From Dehalococcoidales bacterium (GTDB lineage: Bacteria; Chloroflexota; Dehalococcoidia; Dehalococcoidales; UBA3254): a stretch of DNA of 34,056 bases. Location of the stretch: the NCBI GenBank assembly GCA_016926695.1, contig JAFGOB010000097.1:1-34056 (forward strand), in the 5' to 3' direction. This document shows, piece after piece, positions 25,262 through 32,397 of the stretch (positions are counted from its first letter, which is position 1; every line of letters begins with the position of its first letter). A program made the position numbers and the translations under genes. The notes under the pieces were generated by a model. That model did no database searches. It worked only from the letters and a program-made list of their open reading frames with translations, and was not told the DNA's origin.

Positions 25262-26101
25262 TTAATTACCTGGCACTATACTGGTAAGCTCGGCCAGGGT
25301 CATGTTTTCCCTGTCTTCAGGATAATATTTGAGCGATCCTCCGAAATACGGATCGCCCCCGTGTTCCATGATTGTTCCGTTTACGGACTTGCTTAAAGAA
25401 AGCTTGTCACGGCATAATTTTCTTATCAGGGAGAGGATAACGTCATCCATGTATTCAGCCCCGATGCTGGCGTCAAATCCGGTACAGGCCGAGGCACCCT
25501 TTTTCACCATGGCTTCGGCCAGATCGGTAATATGAAGTGTAGAGCAGCCCATCATCAGTAAAACGGTATTCGGATATTGGCCCCGCATGCTGCGTTCGAC
25601 AAAACTGGAACCGATTGCGAAGACCCACGGATAAGTCTCATTTATACGCGCCATAGCCAGTTGGTCTGTAAGCTGCTCCCCGATATATTTCCCGGAGGAG
25701 TAATCTTCGCCGGTAAACAGACAGGTCCTCTGAATAGCCTCTTCGCCGGAACCCAGCAGCCCGGCATGTGAACGGAATAGTATCAGTTTATACCCCCTGG
25801 AAGGCAAATCACGGTACAGGTCTACCGTGATTTCTTCTCCATGATAATAGTCCACGGTAAGGCCGCTATTCTCCAGGAGGGTGGTTATCTTGCTGATCAG
25901 TTCGGCATTGGGTTCATATGGCTCCAACTGGTCCACTATGGCGGCGCGGTCGGACGGCGGAGATGTGGTCCTAGAACAACTTCCTGCCAAAAGTACGCCG
26001 GACACAGCCAGTACCAGTACAAGCAAAACGGAAGCAACGGGATTTTTTATTAAACTCAGCATACCGGTATAAACCCTGAAATGTTCAATATCTCTAATCA
26101 T
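25262..26101 (-). CDS. Lipoprotein with clan CD/CHAT-like His-Cys protease motifs
   Basis: 279 residues, predicted secreted lipoprotein. A hydrophobic segment is followed by LLAGSC, with the lipid-anchored cysteine at C42. The mature domain has the two blocks expected of caspase-like/CHAT peptidases: a hydrophobic strand then RSHAG (H112), and VLLMMGCST (C186) followed by LAEAMVKKGASACTGFDAS, a segment that closely recalls the CHAT pattern after the catalytic cysteine. No repeats are fused to it. Identification is by motif reading, not by alignment. The start may be 26101 (8-bp overlap with the upstream gene's stop, suggesting coupling) or the ATG at 26062, which gives a more compact signal peptide. 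Confidence 0.65.
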   Translation of the reverse strand: MIRDIEHFRVYTGMLSLIKNPVASVLLVLVLAVSGVLLAGSCSRTTSPPSDRAAIVDQLEPYEPNAELISKITTLLENSGLTVDYYHGEEITVDLYRDLPSRGYKLILFRSHAGLLGSGEEAIQRTCLFTGEDYSSGKYIGEQLTDQLAMARINETYPWVFAIGSSFVERSMRGQYPNTVLLMMGCSTLHITDLAEAMVKKGASACTGFDASIGAEYMDDVILSLIRKLCRDKLSLSKSVNGTIMEHGGDPYFGGSLKYYPEDRENMTLAELTSIVPGN

Positions 26102-26741
26102 ACGGTTCAGGCGGTGGGGGCTGCATGATATTGATCCGGTACGGACTGTAGGGCATATGATAAGTTGTAGGCCTGTCCGGCCGGTTCTCCGGGGAACCGG
26201 CTATGCTCCCTGCCACCGGCTCCGCCACCCATCCTTTCTCAAAAGGACTCATAAACGTCTGCCGGTAAGCAAACTTGAAGATCTTCCAGCGTCCATCCTC
26301 TCTGACGTATTCCATATCATATTTCCCCAGGCAGAGAAAGGGCGTCAGCCTGCCGTCCATTCTCAGTGTGGCGAAACCATGAGAATGCCACAGTCCTTTA
26401 GCCTGGGTCCTTTCCTGGTTGATCTCGATTACCGGATTCATAGTCATATGCACCGCCAGGAAGCCGGCTGTCATGTGGGCCTTGCGGCTGAAAACGGTAT
26501 TCCAGAAGCGGGTAATACTCTCAAGGCCGATGTAAACCCCGCTGTCTTCTATCTCCATATTTATCTGCGGATTTTTCCGGGCAAAGAGAGCGGGTATCTC
26601 TTCCCTCATTCCGATGTGGTAAAGATGAGAATACATGGACTGTACCTGGCAGATTTCCAGGTAGTCCCTGGCATATCGTCCCTCGGCTGCCTCTTCTTTC
26701 AGTTGTTTTACTTCTTTTTCAAGTTCCTCCAGCGTCATCAT
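26094..26741 (-). CDS. SnoaL/NTF2-like protein with coiled-coil N-terminus
   Basis: About 215 residues. The N-terminal LEELEKEVKQLKEEAAE is a coiled coil. A SnoaL-like (NTF2-fold) domain follows: YLEICQVQSMYSHLYH, IEDSGVYIGLESITRFW, then YDMEYVREDGRWKIFKFAYRQTF. A proline-rich tail closes the protein (IMQPPPPEPYD). In such proteins the cavity usually binds small hydrophobic molecules and may act as cyclase or dehydratase; the substrate is not predictable. The ATG at 26741 is preferred over 26804 because GAGAGG precedes it. The stop overlaps the lipoprotein gene by 8 bp, so the two are translated together. Confidence 0.75.
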   Translation of the reverse strand: MMTLEELEKEVKQLKEEAAEGRYARDYLEICQVQSMYSHLYHIGMREEIPALFARKNPQINMEIEDSGVYIGLESITRFWNTVFSRKAHMTAGFLAVHMTMNPVIEINQERTQAKGLWHSHGFATLRMDGRLTPFLCLGKYDMEYVREDGRWKIFKFAYRQTFMSPFEKGWVAEPVAGSIAGSPENRPDRPTTYHMPYSPYRINIMQPPPPEPYD

Positions 26742-26873
26742 TTCATGCCTCTCACTGATTTTTTTAATCCGGGGTGTGAAAGAAACATAATATATGCTTG
26801 TCACGTCCTGGATGTATCCACCTATTATTGATAATTACCATAAGAACGTCAAGAGAACCGGGCCGCCTCGATC

Positions 26874-26987
26874 ATCCGTCGGATTGATTCTTTGCCCCCG
26901 ATCCGTCGGATTGCTTCTTCAATCCCAATCCGTCGATTGCTTCTTCAATCCCAATCCGCCGATTGCCTCTTTAATCCCAATCCGCTA
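26874..26987 (+). repeat. Tandem repeat, about four 26-27 bp units
   Basis: Units start at 26874, 26901, 26928 and 26954 and begin with ATCCGYC; a fifth truncated unit starts at 26980. Two units share TTGCTTCTTCAATCCCA. The lengths are 27, 27, 26 and 26 bp. It is non-coding and lies just upstream of the cyclophilin gene. Confidence 0.85.
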
Positions 26988-27027
26988 GAATGGTTAATAA
27001 ATGAACCAGAGGAGATAAACCGGACAG

Positions 27028-27798
27028 ATGAAAATCAGAAAATTAAGAAAATATTTGGCAGTCTTTATCCTGGGAGTCACCATCCTGATCGGCGGCTGCT
27101 CCGCCCAGCCGGCTACGTCGCAGCCGGCGGCGGCTACCACGCCATCCGCCTCAACGCCGCCCGGCACTCCTTCCAGTACCGCAGCGGCATCCATGCCTTC
27201 TTCTTCCGCTAAAACCTCATCTCCTGCCACTTCTTCTGCTGCCAAAACCAGTCAGGCAGCCGTGCGCAAGACCTATACCGCACCCCCTTCCATGCAGATC
27301 GACAAGTCCAAAAAATATTATGCTGTACTGGACACCACCCTGGGTAGTTTCAAGGTAGAACTTTTTGCCTCGGAAGCTCCCCTGACCGTTAACAATTTCG
27401 TCTTCCTTTCACGGGAAGGATTTTACAACAGTGTGATTTTCCATCGTATTATTGAGACCTTCATGATTCAGACCGGTGATCCCAAGGGTACGGGGATGGG
27501 GGGTCCGGGTTATAGATTCGCTGACGAGCTTCCTCCCAAACACAGCTATGAGCCGGGTATAGTGGCCATGGCCAATGCCGGACCCAACACCAACGGCAGC
27601 CAGTTTTTTATCTGTACCGGGGTACAAGCCAAATCGCTTGATAACTATCCCAATTATACTCAATTCGGCAAGGTTATCGAGGGAATGGAGATAGTAAATA
27701 AAATCGCCGCCGTACCGGTGGGTATGTCAGCCTCGGGCGAGGAGAGCAAACCTAAAAATCCCCCGGTTATTAATACCATTACCATTATCGAGGAATAG
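27028..27798 (+). CDS. Peptidyl-prolyl cis-trans isomerase, cyclophilin type, lipoprotein
   Basis: 256 residues. The N-terminal signal peptide ends in LIGGCS, so C24 is the lipidated cysteine; the mature protein is surface-exposed. A low-complexity Ser/Thr/Ala/Pro linker (about 25-85) follows. The cyclophilin domain (about 95-255) contains FHRIIETFMIQTGDP and the GTGMGGPGY loop, GSQFFI at the active site and TQFGKVIEGMEIV. FHR and Q residues expected for isomerase activity are present. It is expected to assist folding of extracytoplasmic proteins. A GAGGAG site lies at 27009-27014, 13 bases before the ATG, which is a long spacing. It is preceded by a 26-27 bp tandem repeat array. Confidence 0.93.
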   Translation: MKIRKLRKYLAVFILGVTILIGGCSAQPATSQPAAATTPSASTPPGTPSSTAAASMPSSSAKTSSPATSSAAKTSQAAVRKTYTAPPSMQIDKSKKYYAVLDTTLGSFKVELFASEAPLTVNNFVFLSREGFYNSVIFHRIIETFMIQTGDPKGTGMGGPGYRFADELPPKHSYEPGIVAMANAGPNTNGSQFFICTGVQAKSLDNYPNYTQFGKVIEGMEIVNKIAAVPVGMSASGEESKPKNPPVINTITIIEE

Positions 27799-27840
27799 AT
27801 CGCCGGAAGGAGTGACTGACCGGTATTCCCATAGTAAAAC

Positions 27841-27881
27841 GGCCTGCTGACCGGAAGAGACCTGTTTGCCCGCAGCAGGCC
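27841..27881 (+). other. Inverted repeat after the cyclophilin gene
   Basis: GGCCTGCTG and its complement enclose a 23-base loop. No T-tract follows, so it could be a structured 3' element rather than an intrinsic terminator. A second inverted pair (GTCTCCGCTT, 27890-27899 and 27959-27968) brackets the next promoter. Confidence 0.35.
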
Positions 27882-27939
27882 AGTGTAGTGTCTCCGCTTC
27901 AGGAATTTCGTATCAAGCCTGATGATTATCGCGGGCAGA

Positions 27940-27948
27940 TGGTATAAT
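27940..27948 (+). promoter_or_regulatory. Extended -10 promoter for the zinc-motif gene
   Basis: TG-g-TATAAT (27940-27948) is a perfect extended -10. No good -35 is present, as is usual for this promoter class. It lies inside a 10-bp inverted pair (27890-27899/27959-27968) and about 100 bases before the start codon. Confidence 0.45.
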
Positions 27949-28052
27949 GAATGTATATAAGCGGAGACTGAAACCGGGCCTGTTGCCGCCGGCAGTGATA
28001 CAGGGTACGGCCATACACGGTCAATCGCTGCGATAATTACCGGTGCCGGGGG

Positions 28053-28361
28053 ATGGGGGTAATGCACGATCCTTTACTTCTGGACTATTACGATCAGGAT
28101 TACGAAAACCAGAGCCTGACCGGACCTTTCAAAAAAGAATGTGCTTTCTGCAACGGGACCGGTGTACATCCCGCTATGATGGATTCCATGGATTTTGAAC
28201 CCTGTCCCGCCTGTGATGGCAGCGGAGTGGTTGAAATTCAGGCTGATCGCAAGGACTTCTGTACGTGCACTCACTGTGACGGCAGCGGGAGGGACCCGTC
28301 TTCAGAAAAGCTCGATTATTGCCGCGTATGCGGAGGACTGGGCATCCACGCCTGCAACTGA
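28053..28361 (+). CDS. Small DnaJ-type zinc-finger (CxxCxGxG)4 protein
   Basis: 102 residues with four CxxCxGxG motifs: CAFCNGTG, CPACDGSG, CTHCDGSG and CRVCGGLG. The set matches the cysteine-rich zinc domain of DnaJ/Hsp40, here without a J domain or client-binding domain. It should bind two Zn2+ ions. Such stand-alone domains occur in anti-TRAP-like proteins and in small chaperone cofactors. The N-terminal 30 residues are acidic and tyrosine-rich. Translation starts at 28053 or at 28062; both have G-rich ribosome sites. Own promoter, and no operon partner. Confidence 0.75.
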   Translation: MGVMHDPLLLDYYDQDYENQSLTGPFKKECAFCNGTGVHPAMMDSMDFEPCPACDGSGVVEIQADRKDFCTCTHCDGSGRDPSSEKLDYCRVCGGLGIHACN

Positions 28362-28760
28362 TCCGCTTTAAACCGGCAGATGTTTATGTGCCGACCCCAT
28401 CCTTCTCCCCTACCTTCCTCGCCCATTGTGCTCATCGTTATACATACATATAACACCGTGGGCTGGGAATTCAGGCATAAATCCCAATTCATCATCGCGA
28501 GCCAGAGCAGGAAGATTGAAGGCTGCCCCATGAAGGTAATGAACCTGCGTGACAACCTATGCTTTACCATCATGTTTTGGCGGTCAGTTAATTCAGAGCT
28601 GTTCAGGTTCAATGGATTTGTTTTCGCAAAAATTACTTTTTTAAATAGCACGGCCTTTTCACCGGTTAAAGAAGGCATATCGCCGCAGATTATAAACAGC
28701 CGGGGTATACTATAGCACATATGTTCTAATATTGTAAAGCGTTTGATGGCACTTTTTTCA

Positions 28761-28909
28761 GGGAACAGGGTTGAGGGAATAGGGGAAAGATATAAAAATT
28801 CAAGGTACAAGGTACAAGATACAAAAAATAACCAATGACCAGTTTCAAGCTGCGAGTTGCGAGTTTTGAGTGGTGAGGGTTTAGGGAATAGGGTTGAGGG
28901 TTGAGGGGG
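28761..28909 (+). repeat. Two G-quadruplex motifs within 7-bp tandem repeats
   Basis: At 28761-28785 three GGG-N4 units end in GGGG. At 28877-28909 four GGG-N4 units end in GGGGG. From 28851 to 28906 the DNA runs in strict 7-bp register (TGCGAGT, TGCGAGT, TTTGAGT, GGTGAGG, GTTTAGG, GAATAGG, GTTGAGG, GTTGAGG). CAAGGTA also repeats at 28801-28821. The same heptad style (GTTATGA, GTTATGA, GTTTTGA) is present at 33959-33979. Confidence 0.7.
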
Positions 28910-28912
28910 AAA

Positions 28913-28975
28913 GATAGGGACGATAAGACGGATAAGTCAGATAGGACCGATAGGACGGATAGGGATGATAGGCAA
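28913..28975 (+). repeat. 9-bp tandem repeat, seven units
   Basis: Seven consecutive 9-mers starting GATA in exact register: GATAGGGAC, GATAAGACG, GATAAGTCA, GATAGGACC, GATAGGACG, GATAGGGAT, GATAGGCAA. No coding potential. Confidence 0.85.
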
Positions 28976-29005
28976 TAGAATTAACGAATAAAAAGCCATG
29001 TGTAG

Positions 29006-29026
29006 GGGCCGGTTTCGAACCGGCCC
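29006..29026. repeat. GC-rich palindrome
   Basis: GGGCCGGTT-tcg-AACCGGCCC is a perfect 9-bp stem. This type of hairpin is commonly scattered between genes in several phyla. It resembles a tRNA T-arm only by accident. Confidence 0.6.
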
Positions 29027-29218
29027 GCTTGGTAAAGTGACAGCTACAGGGCTACTGTTTATTTATAACCTGCCGTCTGACTTAACAAAGCTGAGAGCAA
29101 ACCGCATTTCAAATGAACATAAGTTAAGGAACTTAAAGGTAAATACCTTGTCTCCAGCGGGGACTTATGGGTAAAGATCAACATCGAGGGAGAAGGGATG
29201 GGTGGTGGGTTAAACGGA

Positions 29219-30313
29219 CTACAGCGTGCTGTAGACCATGGGCGCTCCCATTTTAGGTTTGGGAGGAATGAAGCTGGGCGGTCTGACCAGCTCATAAAGC
29301 AGGGCTCCCGTCTTGCAGCCGATCACGCAAACACCACACCCAAGGCATTTATCGTTGTTTACACTGGCGACCATTTTTTTTGAGTTGGGGACGGGGACCA
29401 TCTCGATGGCCTCGAACGGGCATCGTTTTAAACAGGTCTGGCAGCCCTTGCACAGCTCCTCCCGTACCCGGGGCCTGAACCGGCTGGGCGCCGCTACCTC
29501 GTTCAGCCTGCCTGACTGGATAGCGGGTTCGAAGGTCGAACAGCAGTCATTGCAGCAGTTGCAGATAACGCCCGTCATGGCGGCAAAATTTCCCGGTGTA
29601 TTATGCACCAGTCCGGCCTCTTCCGCCTCATCGAAGGCGGCAATGGCTTCTTCAACGCTGATTTCTCTCATCCTGCCGTCCCGGCCGGTTTCATATTCCA
29701 CCATATTCTTACCGGTATGTATACAGTTAAAAAGGGGCTTGTCGCAGCGTTGATAAATCCTGCGGCAGTCGCAGTCCACAACACCTATTTTGTCCGCCCT
29801 TTTCATCATCTCGGCCACGTCCTCGTACCACAGTACCTGTCCCGGTTTAATGTCCGGGTTGGCTGCGATAGCTTTCCTGGCGGGTAATATCCTGATCAGC
29901 GGGCTTTTAGTCCTCTCGTACATCTTGAGCCACAGATTGATCTCGGCATATGGTGAGGAGGCGTAGCGCATTTCTCTTCTGCGCAGTTCCAGGTAACCGG
30001 GAGCGGTATATTCATCCTTGCTGAACATGATGCGCGCTTTAAGCTGATGGGAGTCCATCCAGGCCAGATAGCTGGTCTGACCCCGGAAGACCAGTCCCCT
30101 GCGGGCGAGGTTATCCAGTTTTTCGGCAACTGCCTGTGCATCCAGGTTGAGCTTTTGTGCCAGTTCCGCCGGTGTCAGGGGAGCTTCAAGTCCGAGGAGA
30201 TATTTCCCCTCTTCCGGTGTCATTACCGTAGCCAGCAATTCCAGAAAATAATCATCTCCTGCCAGCCTGTATTTTTCCGCTAGTTGCTGGAATACCGCAT
30301 CCGTAACCGCCAT
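29219..30313 (-). CDS. Multi-cluster Fe-S protein with N-terminal winged helix
   Basis: 364 residues. The N-terminus (45-80, LTPAELAQKLNLDAQAVAEKL, then DNLARRGLV) looks like a winged helix. A CDC...C...C set (C181, C183, C190, C197) is followed by an unusual CNCCNDCC (C251-C258), and the C-terminus has two classical 4Fe-4S motifs (C288, C291, C294, C298; C323, C326, C329, C333). The layout fits cytoplasmic ferredoxin-like subunits found in anaerobes and archaea, which move electrons between flavoproteins and other Fe-S proteins; the exact partner is unknown. The helical N-terminus may mediate protein contacts rather than DNA binding. The frame is complete, and the GGAGG-type ribosome site lies near 30320. 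Divergent from the FAD oxidase gene. Confidence 0.88.
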   Translation of the reverse strand: MAVTDAVFQQLAEKYRLAGDDYFLELLATVMTPEEGKYLLGLEAPLTPAELAQKLNLDAQAVAEKLDNLARRGLVFRGQTSYLAWMDSHQLKARIMFSKDEYTAPGYLELRRREMRYASSPYAEINLWLKMYERTKSPLIRILPARKAIAANPDIKPGQVLWYEDVAEMMKRADKIGVVDCDCRRIYQRCDKPLFNCIHTGKNMVEYETGRDGRMREISVEEAIAAFDEAEEAGLVHNTPGNFAAMTGVICNCCNDCCSTFEPAIQSGRLNEVAAPSRFRPRVREELCKGCQTCLKRCPFEAIEMVPVPNSKKMVASVNNDKCLGCGVCVIGCKTGALLYELVRPPSFIPPKPKMGAPMVYSTL

Positions 30314-30477
30314 GGCATGTCCTCCCGCAGGTAGCTTTCAACTACTTAAAGAAAAATTGATAATCAACGTGTTTATCGAGTTCATTGTACGATTTTTACC
30401 TGTATGCCGTAAAGTTGACGTCTGTACCCGGGACATATTCGCTTTTCCGTAATGTGAATATATGCCGGGTAAAAGGT

Positions 30478-30483
30478 TATAAT
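30478..30483 (+). promoter_or_regulatory. -10 element (TATAAT) upstream of the FAD oxidase gene
   Basis: Perfect TATAAT, 34 bases before the start codon at 30517. No good -35 was found at 16-18 bp, so the assignment is tentative. Confidence 0.3.
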
Positions 30484-30516
30484 GCATACAACAGTTTAAT
30501 ATGCGGAGAGAAAGCC

Positions 30517-31638
30517 ATGTCGAATGAGGTTGATGCCGTTATCATCGGCGCCGGTGTAGTCGGTCTGTCGGTGGCCTACCATGCGGCACGGGAAAGAAGG
30601 AATATTTATGTCCTTGAGAAGAATGAGGGCTTCGGACGCGAGACCAGCAGCCGCAACAGCGGAACGATACACACCGGTATTCTCAGTCCGGGGGGCTCAT
30701 TGAATGCCAGGCTTTGCCTGGAAGGGAACGCCATGTTGTACCGGTTTTGCGAGGTGCATGGTGTGGAGCACCGGCGCACCGGAAAACTGCTGGTTGCTTC
30801 GGGAGATATTGAGTCCGCTGCGCTTGAGGCCCTCTATCAGCGGCGGGATGAAGGTATAGAAATGGAGCGTCTTTCAAGCCGGGAGATGCGCCGGTTGGAA
30901 CCGGATGTCCGGGCCCAGGACGGGGTCCTGCTGCCCGCTGCGGGTGTAGTGGATGCCTACGGACTGATGCGCTGCTTTCTGGGGCTGGCCTCTATGAAGG
31001 GAGTCCAACTGGCATGCGGCAGCGAGGTTACGGGAATCGAAAAAACATCGGGCGGTTACCGTATTTTCATCCGGGACCGCACCGGCGTTTCCTCTTTCGA
31101 GTCCGGGACAGTGATCAATTGCGCCGGACTGGCAAGCGATTCGATTGCCGCTCTGGCGGGAATAAATGTTGATGATGCAGGTTACCGGTTGACCTATTTT
31201 AAGGGGGAATACTACAGCCTCTGTTCATCCGTGGCGAAAAGAATGGACCGCAGGCTGATTTATCCCATGCTGAAAACGGGCGGTCTGGTGGGAATTCATA
31301 CCGTTCTGGATGTTGACGGCAGGGTCCGCCTGGGCCCGGATTTCTACCCGGTGGAAGAAATCGACTATACCATGGACGCAAGGCGTAAGCCTGTGTTTCT
31401 GGAAGGGGCGCGCGGTTTGTTCTCGTTTATTCAGCCTGAAGACATTGAGCCTGAGTCATGCGGCATTATGCCCAGGGCTTACGGCCGGAATGAGGAATTC
31501 CGCAGTTTCGTTATCCGTCATGAAGATGGCAGAGGCCTGCCCGGCTTTATCAATGTGCTGGGTATTGAATCGCCGGGACTGACAGCTTCTCCGGCTATCG
31601 GCAGGCGTGTGGCGGACCTTCTTGATGAAATATTGTAG
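30517..31638 (+). CDS. NAD(P)/FAD-dependent oxidoreductase, L-2-hydroxyglutarate oxidase-like
   Basis: 373 residues of the DAO/LhgO superfamily. The FAD Rossmann motif IIGAGVVGLSVAYHAAR lies at the N-terminus, followed by ETSSRNSGTIHTG, a pattern characteristic of LhgO-type enzymes. The later RLCLEGNAMLYRFCE, GEYYSL and GRVRLGP stretches also match. The product would oxidise 2-hydroxyacids or a related small molecule and pass electrons to the membrane or to another carrier; the substrate is not proven. The frame is open to 30385, but ATG 30517 is chosen because GGAGAG precedes it and the Rossmann motif then sits near residue 10. It is likely independent of the two-component system 60 bp later. 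Confidence 0.9.
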   Translation: MSNEVDAVIIGAGVVGLSVAYHAARERRNIYVLEKNEGFGRETSSRNSGTIHTGILSPGGSLNARLCLEGNAMLYRFCEVHGVEHRRTGKLLVASGDIESAALEALYQRRDEGIEMERLSSREMRRLEPDVRAQDGVLLPAAGVVDAYGLMRCFLGLASMKGVQLACGSEVTGIEKTSGGYRIFIRDRTGVSSFESGTVINCAGLASDSIAALAGINVDDAGYRLTYFKGEYYSLCSSVAKRMDRRLIYPMLKTGGLVGIHTVLDVDGRVRLGPDFYPVEEIDYTMDARRKPVFLEGARGLFSFIQPEDIEPESCGIMPRAYGRNEEFRSFVIRHEDGRGLPGFINVLGIESPGLTASPAIGRRVADLLDEIL

Positions 31639-31646
31639 ACCCGGAG

Positions 31647-31676
31647 TTAATATTTCCTTAATAATTCCGTTATACT
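31647..31676 (+). promoter_or_regulatory. Tandem 11-bp box and -10 of the response regulator gene
   Basis: TTAATATTTCC (31647-31657) is followed immediately by TTAATAATTCC (31658-31668), differing at one base; in half-site form this is TTAATA-N5-TTAATA. A -10 TATACT lies two bases further (31671-31676). The 11-bp spacing is typical of PhoB/PhoP-family sites and suggests autoregulation. Compare 2085-2101. Confidence 0.55.
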
Positions 31677-31698
31677 ATTAACTGGAAGGTACCTGCAT

Positions 31699-32397
31699 AT
31701 GGCGAATAAAAAAGTACTGGTTGTGGATGACGATGTTAAAATTGTCGAGCTGGTAAAGCTCTACCTGAACCGTGACGGCCATACCGTTCTTGCAGCCTAT
31801 GACGGCAAGGAAGCCCTGCGCATGGCACGCGAGTATAATCCCGACCTGATCGTGCTGGATATTATGCTTCCCGGTATAGACGGATTACAGGTATGCCGGA
31901 TTTTACGCTCGGAGTCATCCGTACCCATAATACTGCTTACTGCCAGGACCACTGAGCAGGACAGGATTATCGGACTTGATCTGGGGGCGGATGATTATGT
32001 CATAAAGCCCTTCAGTCCCAAAGAGCTGGCTGCCAGGATCAGAGCGGTCTTGAGACGTTCACCCGATGAGGCCCTTCAGCTTGGGCCGGAAGAAGTCCGT
32101 TTCGGCAAGTTAAGCATAAACTTCCCCAGGCACGAGGCCTGTTTTGATACCAGGGCCTTGAATCTGACCCCGGTTGAATTCAAGCTATTGGGTGTGTTTG
32201 TCCGTGAACCCAACAGGGTTTTCAGCCGTACCCAGCTTATAGAGAAGGTTCTCGGCTATGATTTTGATGGCTTTGATCGTACCATAGACGTTCACATCCT
32301 GAATTTACGCCGGAAACTGGAACCGGATGCCGGGCGCCCGCGCTATATTAAAACGGTTTATGGCTCCGGTTACAAGTTTACCGGAGGAAACGAGTGA
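31699..32397 (+). CDS. Response regulator, OmpR/PhoB family
   Basis: 232 residues: a receiver domain (1-120) with the acidic pair D10/D11, phospho-acceptor D54 in IVLDIMLPG, the T of LLTART and the K of VIKPFSP; then a winged-helix DNA-binding domain with [29 protein letters not shown] and [17 protein letters not shown], ending in [11 protein letters not shown]. It is complete, and the order and spacing are typical of PhoP/PhoB regulators. GGAAGGT precedes the ATG. The kinase gene overlaps its stop by four bases (GTGA), so the two are translationally coupled. It is probably autoregulated by the box at 31647-31668. Confidence 0.96.
   Translation: MANKKVLVVDDDVKIVELVKLYLNRDGHTVLAAYDGKEALRMAREYNPDLIVLDIMLPGIDGLQVCRILRSESSVPIILLTARTTEQDRIIGLDLGADDYVIKPFSPKELAARIRAVLRRSPDEALQLGPEEVRFGKLSINFPRHEACFDTRALNLTPVEFKLLGVFVREPNRVFSRTQLIEKVLGYDFDGFDRTIDVHILNLRRKLEPDAGRPRYIKTVYGSGYKFTGGNE

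Larger units (their letters stand above)
28362..29218. other. 857-bp non-coding region (repeat-rich, no gene)
   Basis: No convincing gene on either strand; open frames here are low-complexity shadows. It carries two G-quadruplex-type motifs, a heptad tandem array, a 9-bp tandem array, a GC palindrome, part of the dispersed 77-bp repeat (about 29043-29110) and a 34-bp repeat (29147-29180) shared with 14495-14528. The sub-elements are listed separately. Confidence 0.6.

Noticed and set aside
26874..26987. CRISPR array
   Set aside because: The units are contiguous direct repeats with no unique spacers and no cas genes nearby.
26892..27212. Plus-strand frame of 106 codons over the tandem array and cyclophilin start
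   Set aside because: It is generated by the repeats and runs out of frame into the real cyclophilin gene.
28316..28810. Minus-strand frame of 164 codons in the non-coding block
   Set aside because: Low-complexity translation over repeat DNA, overlapping the end of the zinc-protein gene; not protein-like.
29006..29026. T-arm of a tRNA
   Set aside because: Only an isolated palindrome is present; no acceptor, D or anticodon arm fits around it.
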